DNA of 52,291 bases, taken from the NCBI GenBank assembly GCA_016222805.1, contig JACRQG010000011.1, positions 386,822 through 439,112 on the forward strand, read 5' to 3'. This stretch comes from Verrucomicrobiota bacterium. GTDB taxonomy: Bacteria > Verrucomicrobiota > Verrucomicrobiia > Opitutales > Opitutaceae. This document shows, piece after piece, positions 16,685 to 26,249 of the stretch; within the stretch, counting starts at the first letter, position 1; each line of letters opens with the position of its first letter. The position numbers and the translations under genes are program-made. A model generated the notes under the pieces. It did not search any database. It was not told the DNA's origin and saw only the letters and a list, made by a program, of their open reading frames with translations.

Positions 16685-17227
16685 TCAATCCAGCGGTGGA
16701 GCCTCGCTGGAAGCGCGTTTCAGGCGAAAAAAGGCCTGCAGCAGCGTGCGGCACTCCTCCTCAAGCACGCCCCCGGCGGTCAGTTCAAGGTGGTGGTTGA
16801 CCCGCGGCAGGTCGTTCAGGTTCGTGGCGCCTCCGAGGCAGCCCATCTTGGGATCCGGCACCGCATAACACACGCGCTTCACGCGGGACATCAGCATCGC
16901 ACCGGAACACATCGGGCAGGGTTCCTTGGTCACATAGACCGTGGCGCCCGCGAGCCGCCAGTCCCCGAGTTTGGCCGCCGCCTGGGTCAGCGCGAGCATC
17001 TCGGCATGCGCCGTCGGGTCGCGGGAACCTTCCACGGTATTATGGGCCAGTCCGACTACTTCCCCTCCCAGCTCAATCACCGCCCCGATCGGCACCTCGT
17101 CGCGCCGCCACGCATCGATCGCCTGGTTGTAGGCCAGGCTCATGTAGAAGGTGTCATCGCGCACCAACTGGGAAGGGAACCGCTTTTCGAACGGGCAGGT
17201 TGGGACGGATTCCGGGGGGGCGGACAT
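16685..17227 (-). CDS. tadA: tRNA-specific adenosine deaminase
   Basis: A 180-residue zinc deaminase. HAEM gives the zinc-binding H74 and proton-shuttle E76; PCPMCSGAM gives C104 and C107. EVPIGAVI near residue 45 and AHNTVEGSRDPTAHAE are typical of TadA, which converts A34 to inosine in tRNA-Arg(ACG). Inosine-34 lets that tRNA read CGU, CGC and CGA. The call prefers the start MSAPPESVP; M29 (MSLAYNQAID, 17143) is an alternative that would match the usual family N-terminus. Divergent from infA, with 118 bp between them. Confidence 0.9.
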   Translation of the reverse strand: MSAPPESVPTCPFEKRFPSQLVRDDTFYMSLAYNQAIDAWRRDEVPIGAVIELGGEVVGLAHNTVEGSRDPTAHAEMLALTQAAAKLGDWRLAGATVYVTKEPCPMCSGAMLMSRVKRVCYAVPDPKMGCLGGATNLNDLPRVNHHLELTAGGVLEEECRTLLQAFFRLKRASSEAPPLD

Positions 17228-17304
17228 GGCGGAGGCGGCTGAGAGTGAAACCTTGACTAAGGCGGGGCGATTCTGCCTTACAAGGTGCTTTTGACGAACG
17301 ACCT

Positions 17305-17310
17305 TATGAT
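17305..17310 (+). promoter_or_regulatory. Possible -10 box (TATGAT) for infA
   Basis: TATGAT matches 5 of 6 sigma-70 -10 positions, 35 nt before the infA start, in the tadA-infA divergent gap. No well-spaced -35 is visible; TTGACT and TTGACG occur upstream at unsuitable distances. Confidence 0.3.
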
Positions 17311-17345
17311 CCTTCCATCCTCTGCGGACGAACGCCGCGTTGACC

Positions 17346-17612
17346 ATGTCCTCTGACAACAACGCGATTGAAGTGGAAGGGAAGGTCGTCGCCGTGTTGC
17401 CCGGCACGATGTTCAAGGTGCAGTTGGCCAACGGGCACGTCGTGTTGGCGCATATCTCCGGGAAACTCCGCAAGAACTTCATCAAGATTGCCGCGGGCGA
17501 TATGGTGAAGATGGAGATGAGCCCGTACGATCTCGAGAAGGCGCGAATCACCTTCCGCATGAAGGAAACGAACGCGCCGTTTGTGCCGCCACCGCGGCGG
17601 CGTAACTACTGA
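17346..17612 (+). CDS. infA: Translation initiation factor IF-1
   Basis: An 88-residue S1-like OB-fold protein. The core reads [40 protein letters not shown] and [20 protein letters not shown], an almost diagnostic IF-1 series; it binds the 30S A site during initiation. The family is usually 71-75 residues; here a 5-residue N-terminal extension and a C-terminal [13 protein letters not shown] tail add length. No Shine-Dalgarno is seen. A TTG two codons upstream is an alternative start. The recombinase gene follows after 59 bp on the same strand. Confidence 0.96.
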   Translation: MSSDNNAIEVEGKVVAVLPGTMFKVQLANGHVVLAHISGKLRKNFIKIAAGDMVKMEMSPYDLEKARITFRMKETNAPFVPPPRRRNY

Positions 17613-17671
17613 GTCGCGGCGAGGGAAGCCCGGCCTGGCCGGAGACGCCCGCCCGTCCATCGTCGCCAGCC

Positions 17672-18613
17672 GTGTCGAGGCGGATTGACCATAGTCGGGC
17701 TCCCGGGGTCTTCGCCCGCGAGATTGACGGGTTTCTCGCCTATCTGGGACTGGAGCGCGGCCTGTCGACCCACACCCAGGCGGCGTATCGGCGGGACCTG
17801 GATCAGGCCGCGGCCTTTTTCGCCGGCCGGGGTTGCACGGACTGGCGCGCAGTGACACCCGCGCATGCGAGTGAATGGGCCCACGCGCTGAGTCGCGAGG
17901 AGTTTGCCGTGGCGAGCCTGGCGCGAAAGATCTCGGCGTTGCGGGGGTTGGCCCGGCACCTGGTGCGGGAGCGGGCGAGGGAGGATGACTTCACGGCGCT
18001 CTTGATCGGCCCGAAGCCCGGCCGGCGAATGCCGCACACCCTCAGCGAGGAGGAAATGCAGCGGTTGATGGCGGCGCCGACCGGCAGCGACCCGAGGTCG
18101 CTTCGCGATCGGGCCCTGCTCGAGCTCTTTTATTCCAGCGGACTGCGCGTGTCGGAGCTCGCGGCCCTGACGCTGCAGCAGATGGAGGTGCAGGAGGGCT
18201 TCCTGCGGGTGTTCGGCAAGGGCGCCAAGGAGCGGGTGGTGCCGATTGGCACCAAGGCCCGTGATGCGCTGGCGATTTACCTCTCGTCCGGCCGCCCGCA
18301 CCTGGTCCGGCCGCACACGCGGAGCCACGTGTTCCTGAACCACCATGGGCGCGGGCTATCCCGCGTGGCGCTGTGGATGATCGTAAAGAATCACGCGCGC
18401 CGCGCGGGCCTGACGCGAAACGTCAAGCCGCACGCCCTGCGGCACTCGTTCGCAACGCATCTGCTGGGCCACGGCGCGGACCTGCGTGCGATCCAGGAGA
18501 TGCTGGGGCACTCGAGCATCTCGACGACGCAAATCTATACGGCCGTGGAACCGCAGCGCCTCGTCGATCACCACGCGAAGTTCCATCCGCGGAATCGCGA
18601 GGGGAAGAAGTGA
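17672..18613 (+). CDS. xerD: Tyrosine recombinase, XerC/XerD type
   Basis: A 313-residue site-specific recombinase starting at GTG. The N-terminal SAM-like DNA-binding domain (ENDRYLGLERGLS-type motif seen as FLAYLGLERGLSTHTQAAYR) leads to the catalytic domain with all active residues: R159 (SGLRVSEL), K186 (GKGAKER), H254 and R257 (HALRHSFATHLL), H280 (LGHSSISTT) and the nucleophile Y289 (QIYTAV). Length and motifs match Xer proteins that resolve chromosome dimers at dif, rather than phage integrases, which are longer. XerD fits slightly better than XerC but I cannot separate them by eye. It converges with the SMP-30 gene across a small hairpin. Confidence 0.9.
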   Translation: MSRRIDHSRAPGVFAREIDGFLAYLGLERGLSTHTQAAYRRDLDQAAAFFAGRGCTDWRAVTPAHASEWAHALSREEFAVASLARKISALRGLARHLVRERAREDDFTALLIGPKPGRRMPHTLSEEEMQRLMAAPTGSDPRSLRDRALLELFYSSGLRVSELAALTLQQMEVQEGFLRVFGKGAKERVVPIGTKARDALAIYLSSGRPHLVRPHTRSHVFLNHHGRGLSRVALWMIVKNHARRAGLTRNVKPHALRHSFATHLLGHGADLRAIQEMLGHSSISTTQIYTAVEPQRLVDHHAKFHPRNREGKK

Positions 18614-18633
18614 ACCCGACTTTGGGCTCGGCC

Positions 18634-18648
18634 CCCCGGCCGCCGGGG
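18634..18648. terminator. GC hairpin between convergent xerD and SMP-30 genes
   Basis: CCCCGG (18634-18639), loop CCG, CCGGGG (18643-18648), in the 42-bp gap between two convergent stops. There is no U-tract, so terminator function is inferred from position. Confidence 0.4.
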
Positions 18649-18655
18649 AAAGCCA

Positions 18656-19600
18656 CTACCGGCCCGCGCCGCGCACCGCGGTCTTTACCGCGTAGAGCGA
18701 CTTGCGGGCGGTGATGAAGAGGGTGCGGCCGTCGGGGCCGCCGAAGCAGAGGTTGGCAGCGGACTCGGGCACGAGGATGCGCCCGATGCGCCGGCCGTCC
18801 GGCGCGAAGATCTGCACGCCGTCGCCGGAGCTGGACCAGAGGCGTCCGTCCTGATCGACGCGGATCCCGTCCGGGACTCCCTGATCAAGCGTACAGAAGA
18901 CGCGGCCGCCATCGAGGGTACCATCACCGCGAACCGAGAAGACGCGGATATGCTTCGGCGTCCCGGAGTCGGCCACGTAGAGCAGCTTCTCGTCGGGGGA
19001 AAAGGCGAGCCCGTTGGGCTGGTCGAAGTCGCGCACAACCGCGGTGGTGCGCCCGGTGCGTGGGTCGTGGCGATAGACAAAGTTCCCGGGCTGTTCCTTG
19101 CCTTCCTTCTTCTTCGTCGTGGGGTTCGTCTTCAGCCCGTACTCGGGGTCGGTGAACCAGACCGTGCCGTCCGACTTCACCACGGCGTCGTTCGGGGAGT
19201 TCAGCTTCCGGCCTTCGAACGCGTCGACCAGCGTTTTGAGCGTGCCGTCCTTTTCCAGGAGCGCGACCCGGCGCCCGGAGTGCTCGCACGTGAGGAGTCG
19301 CCCGGTCAGACCGATGGTGTTGCCGTTGGCGTTGCGGCTGGGCTGGCGGAACACCGTCACTCCACCGGACGGCGACCAGCGGCGCAGTTCATCCTTGGGG
19401 ATGTCGCTGAACACCAGGTAGCCGCCCTCCTTGATCCAGACGGGGCCTTCGACGAAGGTGAAGTCCGTGGCCAGGCGCTCGACTTTCGAGCCCTGGGGCA
19501 CGCAACGGGCAAACTCGGCGGGTTGGTCGGACTGGAAATCAGCCGCTGACAGCGGCGCGATCGAAAGCAGCACGAGGCTGAGGGGAGGGAGACGTTTCAT
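18656..19600 (-). CDS. Secreted SMP-30/gluconolactonase-like protein
   Basis: A 314-residue six-bladed beta-propeller of the SMP-30/gluconolactonase/LRE family with a signal peptide (MKRLPPLSLVLLSIAPLSAA). Family landmarks are EGPVWIKEGGYLVFSDIP with the metal-binding glutamate, KLNSPNDAVVKSDGTVWFTD with the asparagine and aspartate, QPNGLAFSPDEKLLYVADS and VPDGIRVDQDGRLWSSS. It probably opens sugar lactones in the periplasm with a divalent metal. The other carbohydrate genes in the window (DUF1080 proteins, sugar kinase, GlcD) fit extracytoplasmic sugar oxidation. It is monocistronic; upstream, 19601-19972 holds no protein gene. Confidence 0.88.
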   Translation of the reverse strand: MKRLPPLSLVLLSIAPLSAADFQSDQPAEFARCVPQGSKVERLATDFTFVEGPVWIKEGGYLVFSDIPKDELRRWSPSGGVTVFRQPSRNANGNTIGLTGRLLTCEHSGRRVALLEKDGTLKTLVDAFEGRKLNSPNDAVVKSDGTVWFTDPEYGLKTNPTTKKKEGKEQPGNFVYRHDPRTGRTTAVVRDFDQPNGLAFSPDEKLLYVADSGTPKHIRVFSVRGDGTLDGGRVFCTLDQGVPDGIRVDQDGRLWSSSGDGVQIFAPDGRRIGRILVPESAANLCFGGPDGRTLFITARKSLYAVKTAVRGAGR

Positions 19601-19719
19601 GGGGAAAACCGAAGACAGGAGAGGGGAAGTGGCTGGGGTTTGGTCCGAGAGGTCGCTGGCTCAAGCGAGAGTTGTTTTTCCAAACGGCGACGAGGGTAAT
19701 CTGGGGTGGAGGGACTCTG

Positions 19720-19747
19720 TTGAAGAGAAGGGTGCTTGTAAGATACT
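19720..19747 (+). promoter_or_regulatory. Possible plus-strand promoter TTGAAG-N16-GATACT
   Basis: TTGAAG (19720-19725) and GATACT (19742-19747) each match 4 of 6 consensus bases with a 16-bp spacer, inside the most A+T-rich part of the 372-bp gap. It points toward an orphan terminator at 19904 with no plus-strand gene between. Confidence 0.3.
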
Positions 19748-19753
19748 AGTAAT

Positions 19754-19940
19754 GAATAGTTTGATGTTCTTACGGGATTGCCGGGCGAGCCCGGATCAGG
19801 ACCCCGAGGATTTTCCGCGAACTTTTTTTCTGCGTGTTTGAACGGATTTGCGGGCGTCGCGTCTACCTCCGGGTAGTTCAATGGTTTGCTTGGTGTTAGG
19901 TGCGAGGGCCGCCTAGGGGTAGGCGGCCCTCACTCTTTTC
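19754..19940 (+). ncRNA. Candidate small RNA ending in a strong terminator hairpin
   Basis: A possible plus-strand transcript from the candidate promoter at 19720 to the hairpin and T-run at 19904-19938. It contains CTACC-TCCG-GGTAG (19863-19876), a small hairpin with a UNCG-type tetraloop, before the terminator. The neighbouring genes are both on the minus strand, so a plus-strand terminator here serves nothing annotated. No Rfam class is recognised. It could equally be just the bidirectional end of purL. The rest of 19601-19972 shows no coding signal. Confidence 0.3.
19904..19931. terminator. 12-bp-stem terminator downstream of purL
   Basis: GAGGGCCGCCTA (19904-19915) pairs perfectly with 19920-19931 around a GGGG loop. 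ACTCTTTTCC follows on the plus strand; on the minus strand, downstream of purL, there is no U-run. It may end purL transcripts, a plus-strand small RNA, or both. Confidence 0.7.
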
Positions 19941-19972
19941 CAAGTTTGGCGGTGCGGCGGTCGGAGGAGCGC

Positions 19973-22900
19973 TCACGCCACCCACGAGCGCGCGTTGTAG
20001 AAGAGCTGCATCCAGGGGCTGTCCTCGCCCCACGTCGCCGGGGCCCAACTCATGCACGCCGAGCGAAAGACCCGCTCGGGGTGCGGCATCATGATCGTGA
20101 CGCGACCGGATGTGGTGGTCAGGGCGGTCATGCCAAACGGGGAGCCGTTCGGATTGAGCGGATAGCGATCCGTGGGAGTGTGGAAGTTGTCGACAAACCG
20201 GGCCGCGACGAGGCCGGAGTCGCTGCAGCGGCGCGCGGCCAACACGTCGGGAAATTCGGCGTATCCCTCGCCATGGGCGACCGCGATCGGAATCACCGAG
20301 CCCTCCATGCCGGCAAACAGGACGCTCGGGCTGCGCTCGATGCGGAGGGAGACATACCGGGACTCGTAGCGCTCGCTCTGGTTCTGCACAAAGCGCGGCC
20401 AGAGTTCGGTGCCGGGAATGATCTCGTGCAGGTTGCTGATCATCTGGCAGCCGTTGCAGACCCCGAGCGCAAAGGTATCGGAACGCGCGAAGAACGCGCT
20501 GAATTCGGCCCGGGCACGGGCGTTGAACAGGATGCTCTTGGCCCAACCCTCGCCGGCGCCCAGGACGTCGCCGTAGCTGAAGCCGCCGCAGGCGGCGAGG
20601 CCGCGAAAGTCCTTCAGGCTGACTCGACCGCCCAGGATGTCCGTCATGTGCACGTCGATGGCCCGGAAACCGGCGCGGGTGAAAGCCGCGGCCATCTCGA
20701 CTTCGCCGTTCACCCCCTGCTCGCGCAGGATGGCAATCGGCGGACGGCCCGCCAGGTCGCGCGTGACGCGCAAATCATAGGTGAGGCGGGGGGTGATGCC
20801 GGGATCGGCGCGGTCGAGCCGATGTTGGTGCTCCATCTCCGCGCACGCCGGGTTGTCGCGCAGGGTGGCGATCCGGCGGGTGACATCCGACCAGAGGGCA
20901 CGGAGGGCGAACAAATCTTCGTCCAGGAGCACGGTGGCGCCCTGGCGGACGCGAAAACGGTGGTCGGGATTCGTCCCGCCAATCCGGCTCGTGCAGTCCG
21001 CGAGGCCATGCCGGCGCAGGACTTCCTGCACGGCGTCCACGTCGGTTGCGCGCACCTGCACCACGGCGCCGAGTTCCTCGCTGAAGAGCCGCGCCAGCAC
21101 TCCGTCAGGCCCGGTCCCCGTGGGTTGTGCGGTGGTCGGAAGCTCCAGATCGAGCCCGAGGTGTCCGGCAAAGGCCATTTCGACGGCGGTGACGAGGAGG
21201 CCACCGTCCGAGCGATCATGATACGCGAGCAGGCGGCGCGCGCGACCGAGTTCCTGGATGGCGTTCCAGAACGCCTTCAGGTCCGCCGCCTGGTCGACAT
21301 CGGGGGTCGCGTCTCCCAGTTGGGAGTCAACCTGGGCCAGGATGGAACCGCCGAGGCGGTTCCGGCCGCGCCCGAGATCGATGAGAAGGAGCACGGTGCC
21401 CGCCTCCGGCTGCAATTGCGGGGTGAGCGAGAGGCGAATGTCTGCGACCGGGGCGAAGGCCGAGACGATCAACGACACCGGGGCGGTGACGCGCCGGCGG
21501 GAGGCGCCTTCCTGCCAGACGGTCGACATGCTCATCGAGTCCTTTCCGACCGGGATGGTGATACCGAGCGCGGGGCAGAGTTCGAGGCCGACAGCCTGGA
21601 CCGCGGCGTACAGGTCGGCGCCGTCGCCAGGGACCGCAGGAGCCGCCATCCAGTTGGCGCTGAGATTGACGCGGCCGAGGTCGCCGACCTGTGCCGCGGC
21701 CAGGTTGGTGAGCGCCTCGCCGACCGCGAGCCGGGCGGACGCGGCGGCGTGGTTGACGGCGACCGGCGTGCGCTCGCCCATGGCCATGGCTTCACCAGAA
21801 TAGACGTCGAAGGTGGCGGCGGTGACGCCGCAGTCGGCCACCGGCACCTGCCACGGGCCCACCATCTGATCCCGGGCGATCAGGCCGCCGAGGGTTCGAT
21901 CGCCAATCGAGATGAGGAAAGTCTTGTCGGCCACCGCCGGGTGGGAGAGCACGCGGCGCACGGCTTCGGCGAGGGGCAGCGAGAGGGCGAGGGGGTGCCG
22001 CGGGCGCGGCCGCGTCTGTTCGCGGCGATGCATCCGGGGCGGCTTGCCGAGCAGCACTTCCAACGGGAGATCGATCGGCGTGTTGCCGAAATGGGCGTCG
22101 CGGAGCACCAGGCGCCTTTCCGCGGTGGCTTCGCCCACGACGGCGAAGGGAGCGCGTTCGCGCCGGCAGAACTCCACAAAGGTGCCGAGGCGCTCGGCGG
22201 AGATGGCCAGGACGTAGCGCTCCTGGGACTCGTTGCACCAGATCTCCAGCGGCGACATCCCGGGTTCGTCGTTGGGGATCTGCCGGAGGTCGAACTTCCC
22301 TCCGCGCCCGCCATCGTTGACGAGCTCGGGCAGGGCGTTGGAGACGCCGCCGGCGCCGACGTCGTGGATGAAGGCGATGGGGTTGTCGGCGCCGAGCGCC
22401 CAGCAGCGGTCGATGACCTCCTGGCAGCGCCGCTGCATCTCCGCGTTGTCGCGCTGGACGCTGGCGAAATCGAGGTCTTCCTGCCCGTGGCCGCTGGCCA
22501 TGGAACTGGCGGCGCCCCCGCCCAGGCCAATCAGCATCGCCGGACCGCCCAGGACCACGAGCTTGTCGCCCGGCTCAATCGTCCCTTTCCGGACGTGTTC
22601 GCCGCGGATGTTGCCCAGTCCGCCGGCGAGCATGATCGGCTTGTGGTAGCCGCGCACCTCGGTGGCGGGACCGCTTCCGTCGGCGGGGAGGGCGGCCGGG
22701 ACCTCCTGCTCGAAGGTGCGGAAGTAGCCGTTGATGGCCGGGCGGCCGAACTCGTTGTTGAACGCCGCGCCGCCGAGGGGGCCCTCGATCATGATGTCGA
22801 GCGCCGAGACGATGCGGCCGGGTTTGCCGTGATCCCGCTCCCAGGGCTGAACGGCGCCGGGCAGGCGCAGGTTGGAGACGGTGAAGCCGACAAGCCCCGC

Positions 22901-23893
22901 CTTGGGCTTCGCCCCGCGCCCGGTGGCACCTTCGTCGCGGATTTCCCCGCCTGAACCGGTGGCCGCGCCGGGGAAAGGGGAGATGGCCGTCGGATGGTTG
23001 TGGGTCTCGACCTTGCACAGGAGATGGATGTCCTCGTCGCTGCCCACGAATTCGTTTGTGCGCGGGTCGGCGTAGAAGCGCCGGCCGCGGCTGCCGGCGA
23101 GCACGGCGGCGTTGTCGCGATACGCGGAGAGGATGCCTTCGCTGTGCCGCTGGTACGTGTGCTTGATCATCTGGAATAGCGAGTGGTCGCGGAGGGCGCC
23201 GTCGATTTCCCAGGTGGCGTTGAAGATCTTGTGCCGGCAATGCTCGGAGTTGGCCTGCGCGAACATCATCAACTCGATGTCGTTGGGATCGCGCCCGAGA
23301 CCCGTGAACGCCCGCACCAGGTAGTCGATTTCATCCTCGGCGAGCGCGAGCCCGAGGTCGCGGTTCGCGGCTTCGAGGGCGGTCCGGCCCTCCCGCAGCA
23401 CCGGCACCGAGGTCAGCGGACGTGGGGAGGCGTGGCGGAAGAGCACCTCGCAGGCGGCGAGATCGGCAAACACCGCCTGCGTCATCCGGTCGTGCAGGCG
23501 CGCGCGCAAGGCGGCGGCGGGTTCGGCAGCCAGGGACGCCGCCGGCTCGAGTTCGACGACGTACTCGACCACGCGCTCGATCCGCCGGACGCCGGCGAGA
23601 CCGCAGGTGTGGGCGATGTCGGTGGCCTTGGAGGACCACGGGGAAATGGTCCCGGGGCGCGGGGCGATCACCAGGACCTGCCCGTGGATCGGGGTCGGCG
23701 TGCGGCGCGGACCGTAGGTGAGCAATCGTTCGAGGATGGACTGCTGTTCGGCGGTGAGTGGCTCCTGCACCTCCACGAGGTGGATGAAGCTGGCCGCGAG
23801 GTTGCGGGCGGGGACGCCAGCGCCGCGCAGGTCCTGGAGGAGCTTCTGGAGGCGGAAGTTCGAGAGGGCAGGCGAGCCGCGGAGAATCAGCAT
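19973..23893 (-). CDS. purL: Phosphoribosylformylglycinamidine synthase, large single-chain type
   Basis: A 1306-residue enzyme of the long PurL type (E. coli about 1295). It makes FGAM from FGAR, ATP and glutamine in purine synthesis. Order: N-terminal PurS-like domain (residues 1-150), linker, two AIR-synthase-like halves ([12 protein letters not shown] near residue 215; [45 protein letters not shown]) and a C-terminal class I glutaminase with the nucleophile C1146 in [12 protein letters not shown], plus AHGEGYAEF and PHPERVFR. The start [15 protein letters not shown] matches the PurS-like beta strand; longer readings enter a repeat. It is transcribed away from purF-purM across a 385-bp gap, part of which is repeat copy D. 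Confidence 0.96.
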   Translation of the reverse strand: MLILRGSPALSNFRLQKLLQDLRGAGVPARNLAASFIHLVEVQEPLTAEQQSILERLLTYGPRRTPTPIHGQVLVIAPRPGTISPWSSKATDIAHTCGLAGVRRIERVVEYVVELEPAASLAAEPAAALRARLHDRMTQAVFADLAACEVLFRHASPRPLTSVPVLREGRTALEAANRDLGLALAEDEIDYLVRAFTGLGRDPNDIELMMFAQANSEHCRHKIFNATWEIDGALRDHSLFQMIKHTYQRHSEGILSAYRDNAAVLAGSRGRRFYADPRTNEFVGSDEDIHLLCKVETHNHPTAISPFPGAATGSGGEIRDEGATGRGAKPKAGLVGFTVSNLRLPGAVQPWERDHGKPGRIVSALDIMIEGPLGGAAFNNEFGRPAINGYFRTFEQEVPAALPADGSGPATEVRGYHKPIMLAGGLGNIRGEHVRKGTIEPGDKLVVLGGPAMLIGLGGGAASSMASGHGQEDLDFASVQRDNAEMQRRCQEVIDRCWALGADNPIAFIHDVGAGGVSNALPELVNDGGRGGKFDLRQIPNDEPGMSPLEIWCNESQERYVLAISAERLGTFVEFCRRERAPFAVVGEATAERRLVLRDAHFGNTPIDLPLEVLLGKPPRMHRREQTRPRPRHPLALSLPLAEAVRRVLSHPAVADKTFLISIGDRTLGGLIARDQMVGPWQVPVADCGVTAATFDVYSGEAMAMGERTPVAVNHAAASARLAVGEALTNLAAAQVGDLGRVNLSANWMAAPAVPGDGADLYAAVQAVGLELCPALGITIPVGKDSMSMSTVWQEGASRRRVTAPVSLIVSAFAPVADIRLSLTPQLQPEAGTVLLLIDLGRGRNRLGGSILAQVDSQLGDATPDVDQAADLKAFWNAIQELGRARRLLAYHDRSDGGLLVTAVEMAFAGHLGLDLELPTTAQPTGTGPDGVLARLFSEELGAVVQVRATDVDAVQEVLRRHGLADCTSRIGGTNPDHRFRVRQGATVLLDEDLFALRALWSDVTRRIATLRDNPACAEMEHQHRLDRADPGITPRLTYDLRVTRDLAGRPPIAILREQGVNGEVEMAAAFTRAGFRAIDVHMTDILGGRVSLKDFRGLAACGGFSYGDVLGAGEGWAKSILFNARARAEFSAFFARSDTFALGVCNGCQMISNLHEIIPGTELWPRFVQNQSERYESRYVSLRIERSPSVLFAGMEGSVIPIAVAHGEGYAEFPDVLAARRCSDSGLVAARFVDNFHTPTDRYPLNPNGSPFGMTALTTTSGRVTIMMPHPERVFRSACMSWAPATWGEDSPWMQLFYNARSWVA

Positions 23894-24011
23894 GGTCGGG
23901 AGGGGCGCCACGCTCGCGCACCCGCCGGATGTGGTCAAGGAAGCGGATCCCGGGACGGGCCATCCCGGACCGCGGACGACCCCTCCGGGTGGGCCGGGTG
24001 CGATCAGGCCG

Positions 24012-24118
24012 GGGTCCATCCGCCGGTTGGCGGTTGTAGCCGGCCTCGCTGAGGCCGGTCCTGAGGAGGCGACCCCGGGCGCAGCGGGTGTGAGCACCGC
24101 CAACCGGTAGATGCTCCC
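24012..24118. repeat. REP/BIME-like repeat, copy D (partly decayed)
   Basis: The arms are 24012-24034 and 24096-24118, with CCGGTTGGCGGT conserved in both. Left GTAG (24036-24039) is followed by the perfect hairpin CCGGCC-tcgctga-GGCCGG; the right unit has lost its CTAC and hairpin symmetry. It lies between purL and purF, which diverge. The rest of the gap (23894-24011, 24119-24278) holds the two leaders; TTGACC boxes occur on both strands but without convincing -10 partners. Confidence 0.75.
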
Positions 24119-24278
24119 ATCCGGCCGGTGCACGAGAAAGCCATTGACCCGCGCGCCGGGCTTGCCGAGATGGGCTCCTCTTTGAAGACGCGCGCGAGGA
24201 ATCTCCAGGGACCGGGGCGGGGCCGTTGTTTCGGACCGTGGGCGGAGGCGCGCAGAGGTCTTGGCGGGCGACTTTCCT

Positions 24279-26189
24279 ATGGCTGAACGGATCACCCACG
24301 AATGCGGCATCGCGCTGGTGCGACTGCTGAAACCCCTGTCCTACTACCAGGAGAAGTACGGTTCGCCGCTTTGGGGCTTCACCAAGCTTTTCCTGCTGAT
24401 GGAAAAGCAGCACAACCGCGGCCAGGATGGGGCGGGGGTCGCGTGCGTGAAGCTCGATATGCCGGCAGGGGCGCCGTTCATGTTCCGCGAGCGGAACATC
24501 AAGGCCAACCCCCTCGACCGCATCTTCCGCAGCCTGCTGTCGCAGTATAACGACTTCGTCGACCGCGGCGTCGTCCATCCGGAGTTTGCGGACACGGTGA
24601 AGCAGAGTTTCGACTTCGGCGGCGAGCTCCTGCTCGGTCACCTGCGCTACGGCACCAGCGGAGGCTACAGCCTGTCCTCGTGTCATCCGTACTTCCGCCG
24701 CAGCCCCTGGCCGACCCGGAACCTCGCACTCTGCGGCAATTTCAACCTGACGAACACCGAGGAGCTCAACCAGTCGCTGATCGCGATGGGGCAGCATCCG
24801 ATCTTCGCCACCGACACCCAGGCCATCCTGGAGAAGATCGGCTTCTTCCTCGATGAGGAGCACGAGGACATCTACCGCTTCCTGCGCAAACGCGACCTCG
24901 CCGGCGAGGAACTGTCCCGGCGAATCAGCGAGGACCTCGACCTGACGCGGGTCATCACCCGGGCGTCGCAACGGTGGGATGGCGGTTACGTGCTCTGCGG
25001 CCTGATCGGCAACGGCGACGCCTTCGTGGCGCGCGATCCCTCGGGCATCCGGCCGTGCTTTTATTTCCAGAACGACGAGGTGGTGGCGTTCGCCTCGGAG
25101 CGGGCGCCCCTGCTCACGGTGTTCGATCTCGCGGTCGAGCAGGTGAAGGAGGTCACGCCGGGGCATGTCGTGGTGATCAAGAAGCGGGGCACGGTGACGG
25201 AGGCGCAGTTCACCGCGCCGCTCCCGCGCTCCTCGTGCTCGTTCGAGCGGATCTACTTCTCGCGGGGCAACGACCTGGAAATCTACCGCGAGCGGCAGGC
25301 CCTCGGGGCGCAACTCGCGCCGCGCCTCCTCGAGGCGGTCGGACACGACTGGGCCAACACCGTCTTCAGCTTCATCCCCAACACCTCCGAGACGGCCTTC
25401 TACGGCTTGATGTCGGCGTTGCGCGCCGTGCGGCGCGACGAGGTCAAGGCCTCGATCCTGGCGGCGGCGCGCGAGAACCGGCTCACCGACGAGGTCCTGG
25501 ACGACCTGATCCTGCGCAACTGGCCGCGGAGCGAGAAGGTCGTGAGCAAGGACATCAAGATCCGCACCTTCATCGGGCAGGAGAACCTCCGCAACCAGCT
25601 CGCGAGCCATGTCTACGATATCACCTACGGCTCGGTGCGGCCGGGCGTGGACAACCTGGTGGTGGTAGACGACTCGATCGTCCGGGGCACGACGCTGCGC
25701 CGTTCGATCCTGCGCATCCTGGCCCGGCTCGGCCCGAAACGGATCGTGATCGCCTCGACGGCACCGCAGATCCGGTACCCGGACTGCTATGGCATCGACA
25801 TGTCGGAGCTGGGGAAATTCATCGCCTTCGAGGCGGCGGTGGCGCTGCTGAACGAGCGCGGGCAGACCTCCCTTTTGGACGAGATCTACGAACTCTGCCG
25901 CGACGAAGTGTCGAAGGGCGGGGCGCAAAACCATGTGCGGCGGGTTTACGAGCCCTTCACCGCGGAGGAGATCTCTCGGAAGATCGTCGACCTTGTCCGT
26001 CCCCGGCAGCTGGACTGGCCGGGGGAGATCCAGATCATCTTCCAAACGATCGAGAGCCTGCATGCGGCGGTGCCGCAGCATCGCGGTGACTGGTACTTCA
26101 CCGGCCGTTATCCGACCGCGGGCGGCTATCGGGTGGTGAACCAGGCTTTCATCAATTACTACGAGAAGAACGAGGGGAGAGCCTACTGA
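24279..26189 (+). CDS. purF: Amidophosphoribosyltransferase, long form
   Basis: A 636-residue enzyme for the first committed step of purine synthesis: PRPP and glutamine give 5-phosphoribosylamine. The Ntn glutaminase domain opens [14 protein letters not shown], so the catalytic cysteine is C9 after an 8-residue propeptide. [13 protein letters not shown] and [11 protein letters not shown] are glutaminase landmarks, and [14 protein letters not shown] is the PRPP-binding loop of the type I phosphoribosyltransferase domain. It is about 130 residues longer than E. coli PurF, with insertions after the glutaminase core and a C-terminal extension (about residues 560-636), as in Bacteroidetes-type PurF. 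It starts 60 bp before purM. Confidence 0.93.
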   Translation: MAERITHECGIALVRLLKPLSYYQEKYGSPLWGFTKLFLLMEKQHNRGQDGAGVACVKLDMPAGAPFMFRERNIKANPLDRIFRSLLSQYNDFVDRGVVHPEFADTVKQSFDFGGELLLGHLRYGTSGGYSLSSCHPYFRRSPWPTRNLALCGNFNLTNTEELNQSLIAMGQHPIFATDTQAILEKIGFFLDEEHEDIYRFLRKRDLAGEELSRRISEDLDLTRVITRASQRWDGGYVLCGLIGNGDAFVARDPSGIRPCFYFQNDEVVAFASERAPLLTVFDLAVEQVKEVTPGHVVVIKKRGTVTEAQFTAPLPRSSCSFERIYFSRGNDLEIYRERQALGAQLAPRLLEAVGHDWANTVFSFIPNTSETAFYGLMSALRAVRRDEVKASILAAARENRLTDEVLDDLILRNWPRSEKVVSKDIKIRTFIGQENLRNQLASHVYDITYGSVRPGVDNLVVVDDSIVRGTTLRRSILRILARLGPKRIVIASTAPQIRYPDCYGIDMSELGKFIAFEAAVALLNERGQTSLLDEIYELCRDEVSKGGAQNHVRRVYEPFTAEEISRKIVDLVRPRQLDWPGEIQIIFQTIESLHAAVPQHRGDWYFTGRYPTAGGYRVVNQAFINYYEKNEGRAY

Positions 26190-26249
26190 GCCGCGGAGGT
26201 TCGATCCCCCCCTGCCACCCACATCCTCTTCGCCCCGGTTTCCCGTCTG

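Noticed and set aside
19865-19900. tRNA-like text GGGTAGTTCAATGGT near 19872
   Set aside because: No matching acceptor, anticodon or T arm could be built around it; it is part of the hairpin-rich stretch described as a candidate small RNA.
19886-22954. A 1022-codon plus-strand frame opposite purL
   Set aside because: PurL with AIR-synthase and glutaminase motifs is certain on the minus strand.
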